Shown: positions 16,841 to 25,865, counted from the stretch's first letter. The stretch: 48,474 nt of DNA from Myxococcales bacterium UBA1660 (GCA_002320815.1 DCLA01000054.1:63511-111984), one strand, 5' to 3'. Numbers and translations: made by a program. Notes: generated by a model not told the origin, from the sequence alone.

Positions 16841-17832
16841 GCGCGGCGGGCACCTACGCCCTCGACGCCGGGTGGCGCTCCATCCTCGCGGACTTCGGCG
16901 CCGACCCCGCCGACGTCCTGCGCCGGGCGGGGCTCCCCGAGGACCTGCTCGCCCGCTCCGGCGAGCGGCTTTCCACGGCGGCTTACTTCCGGCTCTGGCG
17001 CGCCGCCGAGGAGACCCTGGGGGACCCGCTCATGCCGCTGCACGTGGCCGAGCGCCTGCGCGGAGACGTCTTCGCCCCGGCGCTCTTCGCCGCGCTCTGC
17101 AGCCCCGACCTGCGCGTCGCGCTGGAGCGGATTCGGCACTACAAGCCGCTGGTGGCACCCATGCGCCTGCTCCTCGACGAGCGGGACGGAGGCTGCGCGG
17201 TGGAGCTCGAGTGGCTGGACCCCGTCGAAGAGCCGCCGGCGTCCCTGGTGACCCTGGAGCTCCTCTTCTTCGTGACCCTGGCGCGGCTGGGAACCCGGGA
17301 GCGGGTGGTGCCCCGGGCCGTGGAGATGGATCGCCTCCCGGAGGACCTCGCCGCCTACGAGAGCTTCCTGGGCGTCCCGCTGGTCCCGGCGGCGCGGCGC
17401 CGGGTGGTCTTCGACGCGCGGGATCTCGACCGACCCTTCCTCACCTCCAACGAGAGCATGTGGTCGATGTTCGAGCCCCAGCTCCGGCAGTGCCTGGCTC
17501 AGATGGACGCCTCGGCCACCACCGAGGCCCGGGTCCGCGCCGCGCTCCTCGAGGCGCTCCCGGCGGGCCGCGGCGCCGCCGACCTGGTGGCCAAGCGCCT
17601 GGGACTCAGCAAGCGCACGTTGCAGCGGCGCCTCGCCGGCGAGGCGACCTCCTTCCAGGAGGTGCTCCAGTCCACGCGCGAAGCCCTCGCGCGCCACTAC
17701 CTGGAGCGCACCGACCTGGCGCCCAGCGAGATCTCGTTCCTCCTCGGCTTCGAGGAACCCAACTCGTTCTACCGGGCCTTCGCCACCTGGACCGGCCGGA
17801 CCCCGAGCGAGGTGCGGAGCGCCGTGCATTGA
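16837..17832 (+). CDS. AraC family regulator, Arabinose_bd (PF12625) type
   Basis: A 331-residue transcription factor. Residues about 20-200 match the OruR/ArgR-like N-terminal sensing domain of PF12625 regulators (ADPADVLRRAGLPEDLL, PLHVAERLRGDVFAPALFAA, LCSPDLRVALERI). The C-terminal 100 residues are an AraC DNA-binding domain with two helix-turn-helices: AADLVAKRLGLSKRTLQRRL and ISFLLGFEEPNSFYRAFATW. The start is a GTG overlapping the SDR stop (GTGA). It probably controls the SDR gene just upstream of it; the ligand is unknown. A hairpin spans its stop codon. Confidence 0.88.
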   Translation: MSAAGTYALDAGWRSILADFGADPADVLRRAGLPEDLLARSGERLSTAAYFRLWRAAEETLGDPLMPLHVAERLRGDVFAPALFAALCSPDLRVALERIRHYKPLVAPMRLLLDERDGGCAVELEWLDPVEEPPASLVTLELLFFVTLARLGTRERVVPRAVEMDRLPEDLAAYESFLGVPLVPAARRRVVFDARDLDRPFLTSNESMWSMFEPQLRQCLAQMDASATTEARVRAALLEALPAGRGAADLVAKRLGLSKRTLQRRLAGEATSFQEVLQSTREALARHYLERTDLAPSEISFLLGFEEPNSFYRAFATWTGRTPSEVRSAVH

Positions 17833-17843
17833 GTCCGCACGGC
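17821..17843 (+). terminator. Hairpin spanning the AraC gene stop codon
   Basis: GCCGTGC (17821-17827) and GCACGGC (17837-17843) form a 7-bp stem with a 9-nt loop that includes the stop codon. There is no U-tract, so its role as a terminator is uncertain. Confidence 0.3.
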
Positions 17844-17885
17844 TCGGGCGGCCCGCGCCCCCGGCCGGTGCTATAGGAGCTGACG

Positions 17886-19418
17886 ATGGCGAGCGCGCGC
17901 GAACTGCGAGACGCGGTCCGGCAGCGCATGTCGGAGGAGATCGGGACCCTCGTGGAGGAGGCGCCCGAGGCCGTCGCCTTCCTATACCCGAGCCCCTACT
18001 CGGTGGGGATGTCCTCCCTGGGCTTCCAGAGCCTCTACCGGCTGGTGAACCAGACCCCGGGCCGCGCGGCCCATCGGGCCTTCCTGCCCGACGACATCGA
18101 GGCCTTCCGCTCCAGCCGCACCCCGCTCTTCACCTATGAGGGCGACCGGCCGGTGGCCGACTACCCGGTGGTGGCCCTCAGCGTGGCCTACGAGCTGGAG
18201 ATCGCCGGCCTGATCCAGGCGCTCGAGCTCGCGGGCATCCCGCCCCTCGCCGAGGACCGGGACGAGCGCCACCCCTTCATCCTGGCGGGGGGACCGCTCA
18301 CCTTCTCCAACCCGCTCCCCCTGGCGCCCTATGTGGACTGCGTCCTCATGGGCGAGGCGGAGGAGAGCCTCCCCGCCGCCCTCGACGTGCTCTTCGGGGT
18401 CCACTCCAAGGCCGAGGCATTGGTCGCCCTGCGGTCCATCGAGAGCGCCTTCCTCCCCAGCGAGGGCGAGGACTGGATGCCGCCGGTGGCCAAGGCCGAC
18501 GACGCGCTCATCCCCGCGCGCTCGCAGATCCTCACGCCCCACACCGAGCTCCGGGACATGTTCCTCATCGAGCCGGAGCGGGGCTGCCACCGCGGCTGCA
18601 CCTATTGCGTGATGCGCCGCTCCACCAACGGCGGCATGCGGGTGATCTCCAAAGAGCGGGTCCTCGAGCTGGTCCCCGCCGAGGCCCGGCGGGTCGGGCT
18701 CGTGGGCGCGGCCACCACCGACCACCCGCAGATCGCCGACATCGTGGAGGAGCTGGTCGCCAGCGGTCGCGAGGTGGGCCTCTCCTCCCTGCGCGCGGAC
18801 CGCCTGAACGACCGGCTCGTGGCCGCGCTCCGGAGCGCGGGGCAGACGGTGCTCACCACCGCGAGCGACGGCGCCAGCCAGCGGCTCCGGGACACCGTGC
18901 AGCGCCGGGCCCGCGAAGACGTCCTGGTGCGCGCGGCCGAGCTGGCCCGGGCCCATGGGTTCAAGCGGCTGAAGCTCTACATGATGCTCGGCCTGCCCGA
19001 CGAGACCGACGCCGACGTCGACGAGCTGATCGCGTTCAGCACCGAGCTCTCCAAGATCGTCCCCTTGGCCTTGGGCATCGCGCCCTTCTGCGCCAAGCGG
19101 AACACACCCCTGGACGGCGCGCCCTGGGCGGGCATCAAGGTGGTCGACGACCGGCTGAAGCGCCTCCGCAAGGGCGTGAAGGGCCGGGTCGACGTCCGCG
19201 CCACCAGCGCCCGCTGGGCGTGGGTGGAGTACGTCCTGGCGCAGGGGGGCCGGGCCGAGGGCCGCGCGGTGATGGACGCGGTCCACGCCGGCGGCCGCTT
19301 CCGCGACTGGAAGCGCGCCTTCGACGAGCTTCCGGCGGACCGACCGCAGCGCGAGCTGGTGCGCCCGGGCAACCGGCTGGACCGCAGCCAGCAGCAGAAG
19401 CGCCTGCGCGTCGTGTAG
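17886..19418 (+). CDS. B12-binding-like radical SAM protein
   Basis: A 510-residue radical SAM enzyme. The N-terminal 170 residues resemble the cobalamin-binding-like domain of this group (VAFLYPSPYSVGMSSLGFQ, ILAGGPLTFSNP, VLMGEAEESLP), but no DxHxxG motif is seen, so cobalamin binding is doubtful. The SAM cluster cysteines are Cys234, Cys238 and Cys241 in CHRGCTYC. LKLYMMLGLPDETDADVDEL is typical of the barrel end. It is related to the B12-type proteins seen near ribosome or tRNA maturation genes, but the substrate cannot be assigned. It appears to be a single gene, with 53 bp upstream and 51 bp downstream. Confidence 0.82.
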   Translation: MASARELRDAVRQRMSEEIGTLVEEAPEAVAFLYPSPYSVGMSSLGFQSLYRLVNQTPGRAAHRAFLPDDIEAFRSSRTPLFTYEGDRPVADYPVVALSVAYELEIAGLIQALELAGIPPLAEDRDERHPFILAGGPLTFSNPLPLAPYVDCVLMGEAEESLPAALDVLFGVHSKAEALVALRSIESAFLPSEGEDWMPPVAKADDALIPARSQILTPHTELRDMFLIEPERGCHRGCTYCVMRRSTNGGMRVISKERVLELVPAEARRVGLVGAATTDHPQIADIVEELVASGREVGLSSLRADRLNDRLVAALRSAGQTVLTTASDGASQRLRDTVQRRAREDVLVRAAELARAHGFKRLKLYMMLGLPDETDADVDELIAFSTELSKIVPLALGIAPFCAKRNTPLDGAPWAGIKVVDDRLKRLRKGVKGRVDVRATSARWAWVEYVLAQGGRAEGRAVMDAVHAGGRFRDWKRAFDELPADRPQRELVRPGNRLDRSQQQKRLRVV

Positions 19419-19469
19419 CGGGCACGCGCGTCTTGCCGGTGACGAAGGGCAGCGCGTAGCATCCGGGCC

Positions 19470-20279
19470 ATGCGTCAACCGGCCCTCGCCCTCGCGTTCG
19501 CTCTGTCCCTCGCCGCCTGCGACGAGGAGCCGGCCGAAGAGCCGACTCCGGAGGATCCGGTCGCGGAAGAGCCCGTGGCGGAAGAGGCCGAGCCGGAGGA
19601 GCCCGCGGCCCTGCGGTACGACGGCCCGCCGCTCGCGTGTGCGCGGGCGGTGGTGGTCGCGTGGCAGGGGGCCGTCGCCGCTGCCGACAGCGTGACCCGC
19701 TCGAAGGAAGAGGCCCAGGCCCGCGCCACCGAGCTCCTCGCGCAGGTCGAAGGCGGGCAGGACTTCGCCGAGGTTGCCCGCGCCAACTCCGACGCGTCGT
19801 CCAGCGGCCCCCGGGGCGGGCTCCTGGGTACCTACACCGAGGAGAGCTGGCCCCGGGCTCACGAGGTGCTGAAGGCGCCGGTCTTCGGTCTGGAGGTCGG
19901 CGAGCGCACCGAGGTCATCGAGGCGCCCTACGGCTACGCCTTCGCCGAGCGCTGCGAGCTCGAGCTGGTCCATCCGCGACACATCCTGGTGCGCTACGCC
20001 GGCGCCCGGAACGCCGACGGCGTCGAGCGCACCGAGGCCGAGGCGCTTGCCATGGCCGAGGCCATCCACGCCGAGATCGAGGGCGGCGCGGATTTCGAGG
20101 CCACCGCCCGGGAGAAGTCCGAGGACGGATCCGCCGAGCGCGGCGGCGACGTTGGCGTCGTCGGTCGCGGCGTGCTCGCGCCCGAGTTCGAAGAGACGGT
20201 CTACGCCATGAGCCCCGGCGCGGTGAGCGACGTGGTGAAGACCGACTTCGGGTTCCACATCATCCAGCGGGTCGAGTGA
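19470..20279 (+). CDS. Lipoprotein with two parvulin-type peptidyl-prolyl isomerase domains
   Basis: A 269-residue exported foldase candidate. The signal peptide ends at a good lipobox, LAAC with Cys17, followed by a Glu/Pro-rich linker (residues 18-47). The first parvulin-like domain (about 65-170) contains GGQDFAEVARANSDASSS and GPRGGLLGTY. The second (about 170-269) is more typical: HPRHILVRY, GGADFEATAREKSEDGSAERGGDVG and VKTDFGFHIIQRVE. Both have the conserved Gly-rich and Phe positions, but the first begins without the canonical xHIL motif and may be structural. It probably helps fold outer-membrane or secreted proteins, as PrsA and SurA do. Confidence 0.87.
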   Translation: MRQPALALAFALSLAACDEEPAEEPTPEDPVAEEPVAEEAEPEEPAALRYDGPPLACARAVVVAWQGAVAAADSVTRSKEEAQARATELLAQVEGGQDFAEVARANSDASSSGPRGGLLGTYTEESWPRAHEVLKAPVFGLEVGERTEVIEAPYGYAFAERCELELVHPRHILVRYAGARNADGVERTEAEALAMAEAIHAEIEGGADFEATAREKSEDGSAERGGDVGVVGRGVLAPEFEETVYAMSPGAVSDVVKTDFGFHIIQRVE

Positions 20280-20322
20280 TCGTCCGAACCTGCGCGAAGG
20301 CCCGGGAGATCCGACCCCGACG

Positions 20323-21462
20323 ATGAGCGAGCCTTCGGGCCCGCCGGCCTCGTTCACCTGGAGCGGCCGCGGCGCCGAGCTCCTCCAGAGTCTCCGGCTC
20401 ACCCGCGGGCTCGGCCCCGAGCTCCGCGAGGCCTTCCAGGACGCCTGCCGGGTGGAGCAGTTCACCGCCGGCGACGTGATCGTCGAGCAGGGGGTTCGCT
20501 ACGAGACCCTCAAGGTGCTCTTCCACGGGGTGGCGGAGGTCGCGTACACCGATCCGTCCACCGGCGGATCCCACGTGGTGGCCACCCTCGAGGCCGGTGA
20601 CCACTTCGGCGAGATGGCTTTCCTCTCGGGCGAAGCGGCCACGGCTTCGGTGCGCGCCACCACGCCGGCCACGGTGCTGGTCATCGATCGCGAGCGCGCC
20701 GCGGCCACCGGCGTCGCCTCCGCGCTCCTGGCCAACCTGGCCGCGCTCCAGGTCGAGCGCCTCGAGGGCGCCAACCGGCGTCAGGTCGCGGCCATGGAGA
20801 GCACCATCGCCGCCCAGCGCGAGCAGAACGCCTTCGGACGCTTCTACATCGCGACCATCGTGCTCTTCGCCATCTCGACGGCGATCCCCAACTACGACCA
20901 CGAGTCGCCGACGGTCCAGCTCTGGATGCGCTGGTTCTTCCTGGTGCTCATCCTCGTGCCGGCGGTGGTCACCGTTCGGGCTCACTCGCTCTCGCTGGCG
21001 GACTTCGGCGTCACCCGCCGGGGCTGGGCCCGCTCGCTGGGCGAGGGGCTCCTGGTGGCGCTGGCGATGATCCCGGTGCTCGTCGGGTTCAAGCTCGTGC
21101 GCGGCCCCGCGGGGGACCCGCTCTTCTCGTGGCGGACCCTCGACTTCTACACCGGGCCCCAGCTCCTCTTCTACGCGCTCTCCTACGTGCCCCATTCGGC
21201 CATCCAGGAGTTCATCGCCCGCGGAGTGGGGCAAGGGTCCCTCGAGCGCTTCATGGCCGACGCGCCGCCGGCCAAGCCCATCGTCATCGCCAGCTCCCTC
21301 TTCGCCATCCTGCATCTGCACCTCTCGCTCGAGGCCGCGGTGCTGACCTTCGTGGTGAGCCTGCTCTTCGGCTGGGTCTATCACCGGCACCAGTCGCTCG
21401 TCGGCGTCACCGCGCTCCACGCGGTCCTGGGCCTGGTGGCCACCGCCCTGGGCCTCATCTGA
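20323..21462 (+). CDS. Cyclic-nucleotide-binding domain fused to CPBP-type membrane protein
   Basis: A 379-residue two-part protein. Residues about 30-140 form a cNMP-binding beta barrel (FTAGDVIVEQG, AGDHFGEMAFLSGEAATASV); the phosphate-binding cassette is partly kept as FGEMAFLSGEAATASV. A helical linker leads to six or more membrane segments (from about 170). In these the CPBP (Abi/Rce1-like) motifs appear: QEFIAR at 295-300 in place of EExxxR, His331 in FAILHLH, and His366 in TALHAVLG. The first Glu of EExxxR is Gln295, so peptidase activity is in doubt. The gene ends TGATG, sharing one base with the phosphodiesterase start. A cNMP- or ligand-gated membrane protease or scaffold is a reasonable inference. 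Confidence 0.8.
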   Translation: MSEPSGPPASFTWSGRGAELLQSLRLTRGLGPELREAFQDACRVEQFTAGDVIVEQGVRYETLKVLFHGVAEVAYTDPSTGGSHVVATLEAGDHFGEMAFLSGEAATASVRATTPATVLVIDRERAAATGVASALLANLAALQVERLEGANRRQVAAMESTIAAQREQNAFGRFYIATIVLFAISTAIPNYDHESPTVQLWMRWFFLVLILVPAVVTVRAHSLSLADFGVTRRGWARSLGEGLLVALAMIPVLVGFKLVRGPAGDPLFSWRTLDFYTGPQLLFYALSYVPHSAIQEFIARGVGQGSLERFMADAPPAKPIVIASSLFAILHLHLSLEAAVLTFVVSLLFGWVYHRHQSLVGVTALHAVLGLVATALGLI

Positions 21463-22301
21463 TGATCTGGATCCGGCGGATCCTGCTGACCTACGTCTTC
21501 CTGGCGGTCTTCGTGGCCGCCACCGGCTTCTTCGGGGCCGCGCCCCCGACGCCCGACGCGGCGGCCTTCGCGGGCCTGGAGATCGCCCACCGAGGGGACG
21601 CGCTGAACTTCCCCGAGAACACGTTGGCGGCCATCGACGGCGCCCACGCGCTCGGCGCCGACGCGGTGGAGGTCGACGTGATGCTCTCCCGCGACGGAGT
21701 CCCGGTGGTCATCCACGACGGCACCCTCGAGCGGACCACCGACGGGGAAGGGCGCGTGGCCGAGCACACCGCTGCGGAGCTCCAGCGGCTACGGGTGCGG
21801 ACGCCCGACGGGGCCGGGTTCTCGGATGAGCGCATCCCCACCCTGGAGGAGGTCGCCGAGCGGGTGGTCGCGCTGGACCTGAAGCTCGAGATCGAGCTGA
21901 AGCACGAGGAGTCGCGGGTCTACGAGGCCTCTCGCGCCGTCGCCGAGCTCATCGCGCGCCACGGGCTCCACGACCGGGCCTTCGTCTCCTCGTTCGATCC
22001 CCGCTTCGTCTACTACGTCCGCGACGTGGACCCGCGCATCGTGACGGCGCTCGGGCTGATGGCCGAGCCGCCCTACGGCGCGGCCACCGAGTTCCTTCTC
22101 CGCCATGACGGCGCCCCGCGCTGGCTGGGGACCGGCATCGTGGAGGTCGAGCGGTCCCTGGCCACCGAGGAGGCGCTGGCGCGCTGGCGTGCGCAGGGCC
22201 TGGTGGTCAACGTCTGGACGGTGAACACCGAGCCGGCGAAGGCGCGCCTCCGCCGGCCCGGGGTCTCCGTCACCACGGACTGCCCCGGCGGGAGCTGCTG
22301 A
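21462..22301 (+). CDS. Glycerophosphodiester phosphodiesterase, membrane-anchored
   Basis: A 279-residue GDPD-family enzyme that hydrolyses glycerophosphodiesters to glycerol-3-phosphate and an alcohol. One N-terminal helix (residues 5-25) anchors it. Catalytic and metal residues are visible: His43 and Arg44 in AHRG, Glu52 in PENT, Glu70 and Asp72 in VEVDV, and His85 in VIHDGTLERTTDG. The C-terminus has VNVWTVNTEPAKARL as in the family. The start is the ATG of TGATG, coupled to the CPBP fusion gene, which suggests a joint role in membrane lipid turnover. A strong hairpin follows the stop. Confidence 0.9.
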   Translation: MIWIRRILLTYVFLAVFVAATGFFGAAPPTPDAAAFAGLEIAHRGDALNFPENTLAAIDGAHALGADAVEVDVMLSRDGVPVVIHDGTLERTTDGEGRVAEHTAAELQRLRVRTPDGAGFSDERIPTLEEVAERVVALDLKLEIELKHEESRVYEASRAVAELIARHGLHDRAFVSSFDPRFVYYVRDVDPRIVTALGLMAEPPYGAATEFLLRHDGAPRWLGTGIVEVERSLATEEALARWRAQGLVVNVWTVNTEPAKARLRRPGVSVTTDCPGGSC

Positions 22302-22335
22302 GCGGGCGCGCGGGGGCCGCGCGCCCTGGGCTCAG
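22298..22335. terminator. Bidirectional hairpin terminator between convergent genes
   Basis: GGGCGCGCGG (22304-22313) and CCGCGCGCCC (22317-22326) form a 10-bp stem with a GGG loop. Outside it, CTGAGC (22298-22303) and GCTCAG (22330-22335) add six pairs after a 3-nt bulge. The stop codons of both convergent genes (GDPD and gspN) lie in the outer arms. There is no U-tract. Confidence 0.6.
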
Positions 22336-23372
22336 CGGCCGGGCATCGGCGCGCGGCCGGCGGGGGAGCCGCTGATGCGTCCGCCGAAGGTCCCGCTGAT
22401 CCGGTACTGGAGCGCGCCGTCCGGGGTCTTGGCCGCGCCGATCCGCGGGTTGTTGTCCACGAGCATGAACATGCCCTGGGTCCGGGCGTTCCGCTCCTTG
22501 TAGGAGTCCTTGATGTTCGCCCGGATCATCAGGTCCAGCCGGGACATCGGCAGGGGCTGGAGGAGGCGCAGCGAGCCCGCGCCGTCGAGGTCGATGTCCG
22601 GCCCGCGGCCCTCGAGCCGCTCGATGGTGGCGGTGCCCTCTTCCACGGTGGCGAAGAGCTCGACGTTGCCCGCGTCCAGGCGCTCCACGGTGAGGCCCTC
22701 ACCCGGGAGGCCCTCGATCTTGAGCTTCGCGTTGCCGTCACCGAGGGCCAGGCCGTCGATGGCCAGGTCGATGGTCCCGGCCGTCTGCGTCTGGTCTTCG
22801 GCGATCACCAGGTCGATCTCGCCGCCCAGGTTGCCAGCCATCGGCAGCCCCACCACGCCGCGGAGGACGCCGACGCGGCGCAGCTTCACGTCGTCGATGG
22901 TGGCCTCGATCTCGGTGGTGGTGCCGCCCTGGGTGAAGTTGCCCACGATGTCGCCGCCGGCGAGGGCCACGTCGAAGTCGACGCTGAGGTTCCCGAAGAG
23001 CGCGGAGAGGACGCCGAGGGAGACGTTGGCCTCCTCGATGGTCACGTCCACCGGGCGCTCGTCGGCGGTCTCCGGGAGCTTCACCAAGCGCACGCCGGTG
23101 GCCGACAGACCGGTGAGCCCCGAGGGCCCGAGGTCGACGATCTCCAGCTCGTAGCCGCTGGGCACCTTCCGGCCCCCGCGCTCGCTGTACTCCACCTTCT
23201 CGATGATGAAGCGCTTGGCGCGTTCGTAGGGGAAGGTCCAGTACGCGAAGAGCACGAAGCAGAAGACGAAGAAGAGCGGGTAGCCCACCCACTTGCCGAG
23301 CCGGCGAGCGACGGGTCCGAGCTTCTCGCCGAGCCATTCGGCGCGGTCTCTGAGGGTGTCTTTGAGGCTCAT
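22332..23372 (-). CDS. gspN: Type II secretion protein GspN (myxobacterial type)
   Basis: A 346-residue inner-membrane protein, last gene of the secretion operon. One membrane helix (about 29-47, YPLFFVFCFVLFAYWTFPYE) is followed by a large periplasmic beta-rich domain with repeated short strands (AGTIDLAIDGLALGDGNAKL, PLPMSRLDLMIRANIKDSYK). This agrees with the GspN family found in Myxococcales and fits the position after gspM. The start overlaps the gspM stop (ATGA at 23369-23372). GspN is not essential in many systems, and its exact role is unclear. It ends in the shared hairpin with the GDPD gene. Confidence 0.85.
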   Translation of the reverse strand: MSLKDTLRDRAEWLGEKLGPVARRLGKWVGYPLFFVFCFVLFAYWTFPYERAKRFIIEKVEYSERGGRKVPSGYELEIVDLGPSGLTGLSATGVRLVKLPETADERPVDVTIEEANVSLGVLSALFGNLSVDFDVALAGGDIVGNFTQGGTTTEIEATIDDVKLRRVGVLRGVVGLPMAGNLGGEIDLVIAEDQTQTAGTIDLAIDGLALGDGNAKLKIEGLPGEGLTVERLDAGNVELFATVEEGTATIERLEGRGPDIDLDGAGSLRLLQPLPMSRLDLMIRANIKDSYKERNARTQGMFMLVDNNPRIGAAKTPDGALQYRISGTFGGRISGSPAGRAPMPGR

Positions 23373-23980
23373 GGCGGAGAGGGGGGGCCGGCGCGGCCGC
23401 GCGGCTCGTCGTGACGCTCGTCGTCGCCTTCCTCGGCGGCGGGCTGAGCACGGTCGAAGGTGATGACGCCCAGCTCCACGTTGTAGGAGCCTCCGCGCCG
23501 ATAGTTCTCGATCTGCAGCCGGCTGACCGCGACCGGGTAGCGGCTGTTCTCGATGGAGGTGACCATCTTGATCACCGGCCGGAGCTCCACGTTGGGCATC
23601 GACGCGCGGACCTCGCGGCGACGGAACTCGCCGAAGACCTGCTCCGGCTGGTCGGTGACCTCGCGCAGACGGAGCTCCTGCTGGTTGGCCTCGTTCTCCA
23701 CGAAGCTGCCCAGCGGGGGCGCCGGCGAGGCGTAGCGCGCCATCGCGGCCTCGCGCTCGGCGTCGCGCCGGTCGAGGTCGACGCGGGCCTCCTGGATCTC
23801 CTGGAGCACGTCGTCGATGGCTGCGTTCTCGGTCTCGATGTCCGAGATGCTCGCGGAGATCAGGTAGAGCGGCAGGATCACCACGATGGCGGCGAAGACC
23901 ACGCCGAGGATGGTGAGCATCTTGCGCTCACGCTCGTTCAAGCCCGCGATCTGCGAGCGGATGTCGTCAAGACCGGCCAC
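23369..23980 (-). CDS. gspM: Type II secretion protein GspM
   Basis: A 203-residue bitopic inner-membrane protein of the GspM family, which with GspL forms the assembly platform linking the ATPase GspE to the pseudopilus. It has a short cytoplasmic segment with NERERKMLTILG, a helix (about 22-43, TILGVVFAAIVVILPLYLI), a coiled coil (DIETENAAIDDVLQEIQEAR) and a ferredoxin-like periplasmic domain ending in a charged tail. The start is GTG, 14 bp inside gspL, and the stop overlaps the gspN start. The family is poorly conserved; the call rests on architecture and position. Confidence 0.85.
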   Translation of the reverse strand: MAGLDDIRSQIAGLNERERKMLTILGVVFAAIVVILPLYLISASISDIETENAAIDDVLQEIQEARVDLDRRDAEREAAMARYASPAPPLGSFVENEANQQELRLREVTDQPEQVFGEFRRREVRASMPNVELRPVIKMVTSIENSRYPVAVSRLQIENYRRGGSYNVELGVITFDRAQPAAEEGDDERHDEPRGRAGPPSPP

Positions 23981-25805
23981 GGCGGCTCCTCCCTCGGCTG
24001 TCGTCCGGCGTGAGGGGCTCGTCGCCCGGACACTTGATGGTGACCTCGAGTCGGTAGTTCAGGCCCTCGTTGCCGGGGCCCGGCGAGGTCGGACCCGGAT
24101 CCACCTCGGTGAAGCAGTCGTGCTCCTCGAGGCGAGCCTTGATGGTGTCGCGTTCGGCGATGGACTCCACGGTGCCCTGGAGCTCGAAGCGGCCTTCCCG
24201 GGCGACGTCGTCCACCTCGATGTCCAGCCGCCGGGTGTCGTGCTGGATCTCCGCGGGGATCGAGCGAGTGATCGCGTCGAGGACGTCGAAGGCGGTCATG
24301 GTGGGCAGGGGGTCGACCACCTTGCTGCCCCCCTCGAGGAGGTCCCGGGCCTGGGTGGCGCTGCGGGTCTCCTCGTCGAAGAGCTCGCCAGTCACCGTGG
24401 CCAGCCGGGTCTGCAGCTCTTCCTGCTCGGCCTCGAGCACGGACCAGCGGGCCCAGGTCGCGAAGACGAAGCTGACGAAGACGACCGCCGCGCACACCGC
24501 CAAGAGCCGGCCGTGTTGGCGGAAGAGGCCCAGCGAGCGGCTCTTGGCGAACTCGCCCTTGCGGAGGTCGATCCGCTTGCCCTTGACCACCGCGTGCCCC
24601 GCCAAGCCAGCCGCGCGCGCGAAGCGGGGGCGGGATAGCTCGTCGGTGCCTTCGGCCATGGGCATGGGCAGGGACTCGACCACCAGACCGTCGAGGATCT
24701 GCTCGCTGAAGAAGGTCTCCAGCGCGTGCAGGTGCCGGACCCCCTCGCCGGCGAGGAAGGCCCGCTCGAGGGGGCGCCCGCCGCTGGCGCGGTAGGCCCC
24801 GAGGGAGCGCTTGAACGCGCCGAGCACCTGGAGCCGGCGGGTGGGCTCGGCCAGCTCGTCCTGCCCCATGGCCAGGCTCCGCGCGTAGGTGCACACGCCG
24901 GCCTCCATGACGCAGAGCTCGGTGTTCGACTCTTCGACCTCGATGATCAGGTAGGGCCCGCCCTCGGCGAGCGCGGGCACCATGGCCGCCAGACCGTCGA
25001 GGGCGGCGGCGCCCACCGGGAGCATCAGGGGATCGACGCCCACCGCGGCCAGCTCGCGCAGGCGCGTGGCGACGGTCTCCTTGGGGACCGCGGTCGCCAG
25101 GACCCGGACCACGGCGCCGTCGGTCCCGATGACCTGGTGATCGACCACCGTGTCGTCGATGTCGAAGGGCACCAGGTCGTCGAGCTGGAAGGGCAGGACC
25201 TCGGCGATCTTGCCGTCCTTCTTGGCCACGCCGGCGGGGATCTCGAGGATCCGCAGCGAAGCCTCCTTGCCGTCGAGGCCGGCGACCACGATGTCCGGCG
25301 GCGGCTCGATGCGCGCCACGATCTCCTGGATCGCGCGGCGCCGGGCTCGCTCCTCGGGCGTCAGGTCGTCGGTCTCCGCCGGCGGCTCGTCCATCGGGAC
25401 GGCCATCGCGGGGTTGGTCGCCTCGTCGTCGGGCTCCAGCGACTCGGCCAAGCCGGGTGCGGGCTCCAGGCTGGGCGGCCGCTGCCCGTAGGGGGCGGTC
25501 TGAGGCGCCGGATCACCGAAGGCGCCGCCGCCAAAGGCCGCCGGCTCGGCGCCGGGGGCTGGCGGCGCGCCGAAGGCGGGGTCGGCGTCGTCGGCGAGCG
25601 GGTTGTGCATCGCGTGGCCGCTGGCGATCGGGCCGGGCGGCGGCGGCGCCGCGGCGCCCTGCGTCCCAGGCGGCTTCCCCGGCTCCTCGTGGAGGCGGAT
25701 GGGGGCCTCGAGGTAGCGCAGGGGCTCGATGCGGCCGAACGACGAACGCACGAGCACCGCGCGCACGGTGTGCGTGTCGATGTCGAGTCCGAGGATGCGA
25801 GCCAT
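23967..25805 (-). CDS. gspL: Type II secretion protein GspL
   Basis: A 612-residue inner-membrane platform protein. The cytoplasmic part is actin-like/PilM-like (ARILGLDIDTHTVRAVLVRS at the start, YLIIEVEESNTELCVMEAGV in the second lobe). A Pro/Ala-rich, probably disordered insert of about 90 residues follows residue 35. One membrane helix (LLAVCAAVVFVSFVFATWARW, about 425-445) precedes a periplasmic coiled coil and a ferredoxin-like domain (TMTAFDVLDAITRSIPAEIQ). In the family the cytoplasmic part binds GspE. Its end overlaps gspM by 14 bp. It is longer than E. coli GspL (about 400), mainly through the insert. Confidence 0.9.
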   Translation of the reverse strand: MARILGLDIDTHTVRAVLVRSSFGRIEPLRYLEAPIRLHEEPGKPPGTQGAAAPPPPGPIASGHAMHNPLADDADPAFGAPPAPGAEPAAFGGGAFGDPAPQTAPYGQRPPSLEPAPGLAESLEPDDEATNPAMAVPMDEPPAETDDLTPEERARRRAIQEIVARIEPPPDIVVAGLDGKEASLRILEIPAGVAKKDGKIAEVLPFQLDDLVPFDIDDTVVDHQVIGTDGAVVRVLATAVPKETVATRLRELAAVGVDPLMLPVGAAALDGLAAMVPALAEGGPYLIIEVEESNTELCVMEAGVCTYARSLAMGQDELAEPTRRLQVLGAFKRSLGAYRASGGRPLERAFLAGEGVRHLHALETFFSEQILDGLVVESLPMPMAEGTDELSRPRFARAAGLAGHAVVKGKRIDLRKGEFAKSRSLGLFRQHGRLLAVCAAVVFVSFVFATWARWSVLEAEQEELQTRLATVTGELFDEETRSATQARDLLEGGSKVVDPLPTMTAFDVLDAITRSIPAEIQHDTRRLDIEVDDVAREGRFELQGTVESIAERDTIKARLEEHDCFTEVDPGPTSPGPGNEGLNYRLEVTIKCPGDEPLTPDDSRGRSRRGRS

Positions 25806-25865
25806 GGTTCTAGCGGGGTCTCCGTGGAGGGTTCGGGAAAGCGGGGAGCGACATACCGGCGGCGG

